Shown here one piece after another: positions 59,743-64,000 of a stretch of 64,000 nucleotides of DNA. Position 1 is the stretch's first letter; each line of letters starts with the position of its first letter. A program made the translations under genes and the position numbers. The notes below the pieces were generated by a model, which ran no database searches, was not told where the DNA came from, and saw nothing but the letters and a program-made list of their open reading frames with translations. This stretch comes from Marthasterias glacialis (lineage: Eukaryota > Echinodermata > Asteroidea > Forcipulatida > Asteriidae), in the NCBI GenBank assembly GCA_911728455.2, contig OU452222.1, positions 27,146,923 through 27,210,922 on the forward strand. The letters are read 5' to 3'.

Positions 59743-59859
59743 GATGAAGCACAGTCCCGGCCACGCTACACCATGTCGTGCACTACTGTGTGTGTTTTCG
59801 TTCCAGTGTTTGATTTCACGTTTGATGATACGGGCGGCGGCAGGAATTGTTTGCAAACA

Positions 59860-60726
59860 TATGGTGGCCCTGAAGGGACATCGCACATCGCATACGTGTG
59901 CGCACACGTATGCAATGTCGTGAAACAATTCGCGAATGTGTGCGCACACGTATGCAATGTCGTGAACCAAATCGCGAATATATGCGCACACGTATGCAAT
60001 GTCGCGAAACAAATCGCGAATGTGTGCGCACACGTATGCAATGTCGTGAACCAAATCGCGAATATATGCGCACACGTATGCAATGTCGTGAACCAAATCG
60101 CGAATATGTGCGCACTCGTCTGCGAATATATTCGCGATGTCGTGAATTTTATTGCATACCATTGTCGCATACCTTTGAATAAAATGTCTATTGATCTGGG
60201 GGGTTGAAGCACCAAGTCTGGAATCAAGACGTACAGGCATATACACAATGTACCTGCCTGGTACCCAAGCTCCTGCATTGAATGTCTTTGGTATACAAAT
60301 GGGACCAGGGCCACTTGCATACTCCCTAGTTCACTAACACATTGTCCGCAACTATGACATCACCCCAAAGGTATGCGACAATGGTGTGCAATAACATTCA
60401 CGACATCGCGAATATATTTGCAGACGAGTGCGCACATATTCGCGAATTGGTTCACGACATTGCATACCGTGTGCGCACACATTCGCGATTTGTTTCACGA
60501 CATTGCATACGTGTGCGCATACATTCGCGATTTGGTTCACGACATTGCATACGTGTGCGCACACATTCGCGATTTGGTTCACGACATTGCATACGTGTGC
60601 GCATATATTCGCGATTTGGTTCACGACATTGCATACGTGTGCGCACACATTCGCGAATTGTTTCACGACATTGCATACGTGTGCGCACACGTATGCGATG
60701 TGCGATGTCCCTTCAGGGCCACCATA
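59860..60726. mobile_element. Foldback-like element with arms built of 42-bp tandem repeats
   Basis: Ends TATGGTGGCCCTGAAGGGAC and GTCCCTTCAGGGCCACCATA are perfect inverses. CAAACA flanks both sides (59854-59859 and 60727-60732). The left arm holds about five and the right arm about six copies of a 42-bp unit (GTGTGCGCACACGTATGCAA, then TGTCGTGAACCAAATCGCGA, then AT), in opposite orientation. The inner arm ends also mirror each other (GGTATGCGACAATGG). A ~170-bp unique centre (about 60185-60352) has no coding frame. Since 42 divides by three, long open frames occur on both strands in all arms; they are artefacts of the repeat. The layout resembles Foldback/Galileo-type transposons. Confidence 0.85.
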
Positions 60727-60732
60727 CAAACA

Positions 60733-61541
60733 TCTATCCCATAATCATGGCGTCTACTTTGTCTTGAACGGTTAGGAAGCAATCCTTCAAGAAGGAATAC
60801 CAAAAAAAAAAAAAAATAAATAAATAAATAAATAAAAAATGCGTGAAGGTGTGTACTCTGCACGTCATAAGGCCTACAAAAATGTAGAACTTGAAATCGG
60901 GCATGACGTCAATCATCAGATGAATTTTTGTTAGGAACGTCCTGTGTTGACGTTGATATAATATCGTCAGTCTTTTTCTTTTACAAAATATTGCTATTTT
61001 CACAAAATAATATTTTTTGTTTCAAAACTACTATTGTTTTACTCTTTGGAGTACTGCTTTTTATGGGCAAAGGTTGGCATCTTAAACACTTTTTTGGAGT
61101 CATTGTTAATGTCATTCCTACGATAATTTGAGAGCTTTACAAGCCAGACTATAGGCGTGACCCTCCACACAAACATTCTCGTGTAAACATATACATGTGT
61201 TATCGTCAACCAGCTCGGGTCGATGTTTTGACACCATGGGTATAATTTATGACAGAAGTTGAAGGCAATCATCTCTATTGTGCATTATAAAGGTACTCTG
61301 TGATTTTTTAAAGGTACTTTGCATGGTTAGAGAACGAGATTAGTCTTGGCTCCAAGACCCTCGAGTCAATAGTGTTTGGTTTTTCCCACAACATACCCAA
61401 GTCCTAACTTTAGAGGGCGCTGTATTAATGTACGGTATCAATATTAAATATATAACAAACTTTGTATTTCCATCAATGTCATGGAAATGTCGTGGTGTGC
61501 CTGGAAGAAGGTCGTAAGGCTATACAACCTTTTTCCGGGCA
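60733..61541. other. Intergenic stretch, nothing recognised
   Basis: Contains an A-rich/AAAT microsatellite at 60803-60838. No gene is supported. Confidence 0.5.
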
Positions 61542-61816
61542 GACAAAGTACAACTTTTTGCCTCAGCAGGCGGTCACAAGCATGGTTCTTCTGAAAACAA
61601 AAAGTATAAGGCATAACTGTTGCATATTTGTTGCTAGAATTACACCCAGGACTTGTTTTTCCGTTTCTATGCAGAATTTAAATTTCCTGAATGACTAATA
61701 CAAATAGGAGAAAAACGACCAAACTTTCACACTCACAAGTTTGGACAAAAATTGCTTCCGACCTTTTGCCGGTCAAACTTTCGTTGAGTCCTTCTTCCGG
61801 GCACACGACGCTGTAG
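61542..61816 (+). repeat. Segment duplicated at 16.3-16.6 kb, upstream of gene 4
   Basis: It aligns with 16343-16634 in the same orientation through shared words (TTTGTTGCTAG, ATGCAGAATTTAA, GTCCTTCTTCCG, CACACGACG). It ends ~770 bases before the gene 4 coding-exon acceptor, so it could contain the gene 4 promoter or first exon. This is positional inference only. Confidence 0.55.
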
Positions 61817-62584
61817 ACCATTCTTTTGCAACAACCACATCAACGAGCCATAAGTGCGACCCTGACAGCAAACAACGAAATCATTTTAATTACAGACGCT
61901 ATAAATAACGCTAAAATAGATGGTCGCTCCCTAACGAACTAAAACATCAACATTTTTGGTATTAATGGTTTAAATACGTATCAAGAAAACTTTGCGCAAA
62001 CTCATTGAAATTTTATCATACCCCTCCCCCCCCCCCAAAAAAAAAAAAAAAAAAAAAAAAAGTAAAATAAATAATAATTTTAATAATGAATAAAAAAACA
62101 AAAGTCAATAAAATAATATGTATGCAATGTTTTGAAATGCAATGCGAGTTGAACTTTCCAATAGGAAGCAACTCAGTCGGCGTATCGTGGATTGTATCGA
62201 ACCTTGAGTGCCGTTTTCTAACTCTTTTTCTCAAGAAGTTACCAATGATATGGAATATTTTTTACAGGGCATTTTGAACATGTAATGATCCGTATAATAC
62301 CTTACCTGAATTGGACGCTTTAACAGACGTTTGTTAGCTCTTATTTTACTAAGAGCGAAAACAGTTTTTTTTTAAATTACTTCATTTTCCTGTGAAAAGG
62401 TTTGAGAAAATTTAAACTTACTGCATTCAATTCAATGTCTCACAGGAATGTTTTTATAATTGTTTATTATAACTAATAATTGATTGAATTTATATTGCAC
62501 CCTCTCCAGGACCAGCCTGTGAAAGGGCGCGATACATTAAAATTAAACTATTTATAGAAAAATTAATTTTTCTTTTCTAAATAG
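61817..62584 (+). other. Probable 5' region or 5' intron of gene 4
   Basis: C and A runs at 62022-62061. Ends with the acceptor TTTTCTTTTCTAAATAG at 62584, 15 bases before the gene 4 start codon, which suggests an upstream non-coding exon as in genes 1-3. Confidence 0.5.
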
Positions 62585-62599
62585 ATCCCCACTCTAGCT

Positions 62600-64000
62600 A
62601 TGGATGAGGACACTGATTCGGATGACTATACAGGCCCGATAGTCTGTGACCGTGATGAGAAACCTTCGGTTCCCCGCACACCGGCTGCAGCTTACAGAAA
62701 CTCCGGTCACTCCTCATTGGGGCCTGACCCAAGACACGAAAGATCCTGGAGGAATGACGGAGCGTCACGGGGTGTTTATGGCGGCCAGTCTTACAGGAAT
62801 AACCTAACGTGGAATCGATGGAGTAGTCACACCGCTGCTCCGACTGGCTCCTGGAGAAACGTCAACAGCGAAGCGAGTGGGGGAGCTCGGCCAAAGGAAA
62901 GCAATACGTCCTGGAGGAGGAACAACTGCGAGAAAGAAGAAGATACCCAGGCTCAAATCGACTGCCAAGACACAACAAACCCACGGCGTAGAGTAGACAG
63001 TCAGGGAGGATGGAGCGCGGCACAACCCAGCGACACGGATTCTAGGATCAGTCGGGACTTTTTCAGACGGTCAGGTAAAATGAGCTACAATGGGTAAGTT
63101 GATAGTTAACGAATCATACGATATAAATAAAATATTTTTTTTAACATTACAAAAAAAAATCAAAAAAAAAATTGAAACATTCAAGCAAGCAAATATTGTT
63201 GACAGAAATTGTGTTCTCAATATTATGAGTGGAAGAATGTACTGACTATAATGTCTATTCCATTTTCTGAAAATGTGTCTTTAATTTCTCAAAATGTGAA
63301 GTGGAACTTCAATGGAAAGTCAAGGATTTAATTTTCAACAGAATGTTCCATATATCACAGTAAACAAGACTTCGTGAACACATTGTATTCAGTCAAGTAG
63401 GTAGTTAGGCTAGTCCTCTTTATTTCAAAATCTGTGCATAGCAAACCAGAAAGAATCACAATAGAACATTCGTATTTCTCGGTGGTGTGGTTGATTTTGA
63501 AGGGCACTGCGATTTGATAAAATAAACCACGTTAATTATGTTTGCTAGCCCTCTGCAAAGTTTCCACCTCGAGTATGCATTAAAACAAGTATTCTTATTT
63601 CTTTTTTTAAACCAAAAATAGAGGTAACTCTGTACAACTTCAGATGGAAGTTGTGACAGGAACAGGTTTAAGTTAAATTTGAAGGGTCAGTGAGTTACGG
63701 CTTAAGGGAGCGCTAGGGTATCAAGTAAAATCAAAATAAAACTCCAATGCACGAAAGTGTGATTTTGGAGCGTGTCATCACCCTCTTCCGTTTCGATGAG
63801 CTCCTGTGGGGAGGAAAGTCCCCCCACACCCCTCACCCGCGTACCGCCCGATGCATCACTGAAAAGCTTGTACTTTGTTAAAACTACTGACAGAAACAGT
63901 TAAACAAAACATACATGCAAAATCAAAATGTTGAGAATTTTATTATTGTTTCAGTTTCAGCGAGTCAACCACCTCTATCCCAGCGAGTCATTCAACCACT
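62600..64000 (+). CDS. ZNFX1: ZNFX1-like gene 4, 5' end only
   Basis: The first coding exon is 62600-63093 (164 codons plus two bases, donor GG|GTAAGT). It starts MDEDTDSDDYTG, continues with repeated SWRN motifs (RSWRNDG, GSWRNVN, TSWRRNN) and Arg/Ser-rich sequence, and ends SRDFFRRSGKMSYNG, matching the gene 3 first-exon end. The second exon probably starts at 63955 or, by a tandem acceptor, 63961 (TTGTTTCAG|TTTCAG|). Either keeps the phase and stays open to the window end. Assignment to ZNFX1 rests on the gene 3 parallel and cluster position, since no helicase or finger sequence lies inside the window. The exon is uninterrupted and could belong to a working gene. Confidence 0.7.
63094..63954 (+). 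other. Intron 1 of gene 4
   Basis: AT-rich, with no recognised element. Ends in a pyrimidine tract and two AG acceptors six bases apart. Confidence 0.6.

Noticed and set aside
59860-60726. CRISPR-like array at the 42-bp repeats
   Set aside because: Repeats are directly adjacent with no spacers, are present in inverted arms, and have a transposon-like target duplication.
59686-60775. Long open frames on both strands through the 42-bp repeat arrays
   Set aside because: The unit length is a multiple of three, so any frame without a stop in one unit stays open. Reading is equally open on both strands and there is no protein-like variety.

Overview
The window looks like nuclear DNA of a marine invertebrate, most likely a deuterostome such as an echinoderm or hemichordate. 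The pointers are spliced genes with GT-AG introns, tRNA-derived SINEs with ATT tails, many short inverted-repeat elements, a Ty3/gypsy LTR element, and a tandem family of ZNFX1-like genes. The species cannot be fixed from the sequence alone. All recognisable host genes belong to this one family (NFX1-type zinc finger-containing protein 1) and all lie on the + strand.

Layout: 0.4-4.9 kb is a diverged tandem repeat field with TGACGTCA palindromes and a nested inverted-repeat element, followed by two SINEs and other short elements up to 7 kb. Gene 1 (7172-13647, two coding exons, 1836 codons) is an intact ZNFX1: RG-rich N-terminus, helical region, split SF1 helicase, NFX1 zinc-finger array and a C-terminal RZ finger. 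Gene-free sequence with small elements fills 13.7-23.2 kb. Gene 2 (23241-27901) is a close paralog whose frame ends early after a 5-bp deletion. Its homology to gene 1 stops at 28310, so the last fingers and the RZ finger are gone. Gene-free sequence follows to 36.2 kb. Gene 3 (36219-56383) is a more distant ZNFX1 copy with two in-frame stops and about six frameshifts. Its zinc-finger region is split by a young, nearly complete Ty3/gypsy element (46031-54904, minus strand) flanked by a 4-bp target duplication. Its 4.8-kb intron holds a 14-bp minisatellite and a large spacerless palindrome. Gene 4 begins at 62600 and runs off the window. Its first coding exon matches the gene 3 type, not the gene 1/2 type.

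How the genes relate: all four share one architecture. A splice acceptor lies just 5' of the start codon, a short first coding exon ends in phase 2, and in genes 1-3 a very large second coding exon follows. There are two N-terminal classes: RG-rich (genes 1 and 2) and acidic/Arg-rich ending in a DFFRR motif (genes 3 and 4). Genes 1 and 2 are mosaics of nearly identical and clearly diverged blocks, which suggests gene conversion. In animals where it has been studied, ZNFX1 is an RNA helicase of antiviral sensing and small-RNA inheritance, so the window reads as a birth-and-death cluster of an innate-immunity or RNA-surveillance gene.

Most striking non-genic structures: an 867-bp foldback-like element at 59860-60726 whose inverted arms are 42-bp tandem repeats; two copies of a short element carrying perfect GGTCAnnnTGACC palindromes (6.4-6.7 and 17.5-17.8 kb); several TTAA-flanked or target-duplicated non-autonomous elements; and a diverged segment shared between 16.3-16.6 kb and the sequence just upstream of gene 4.
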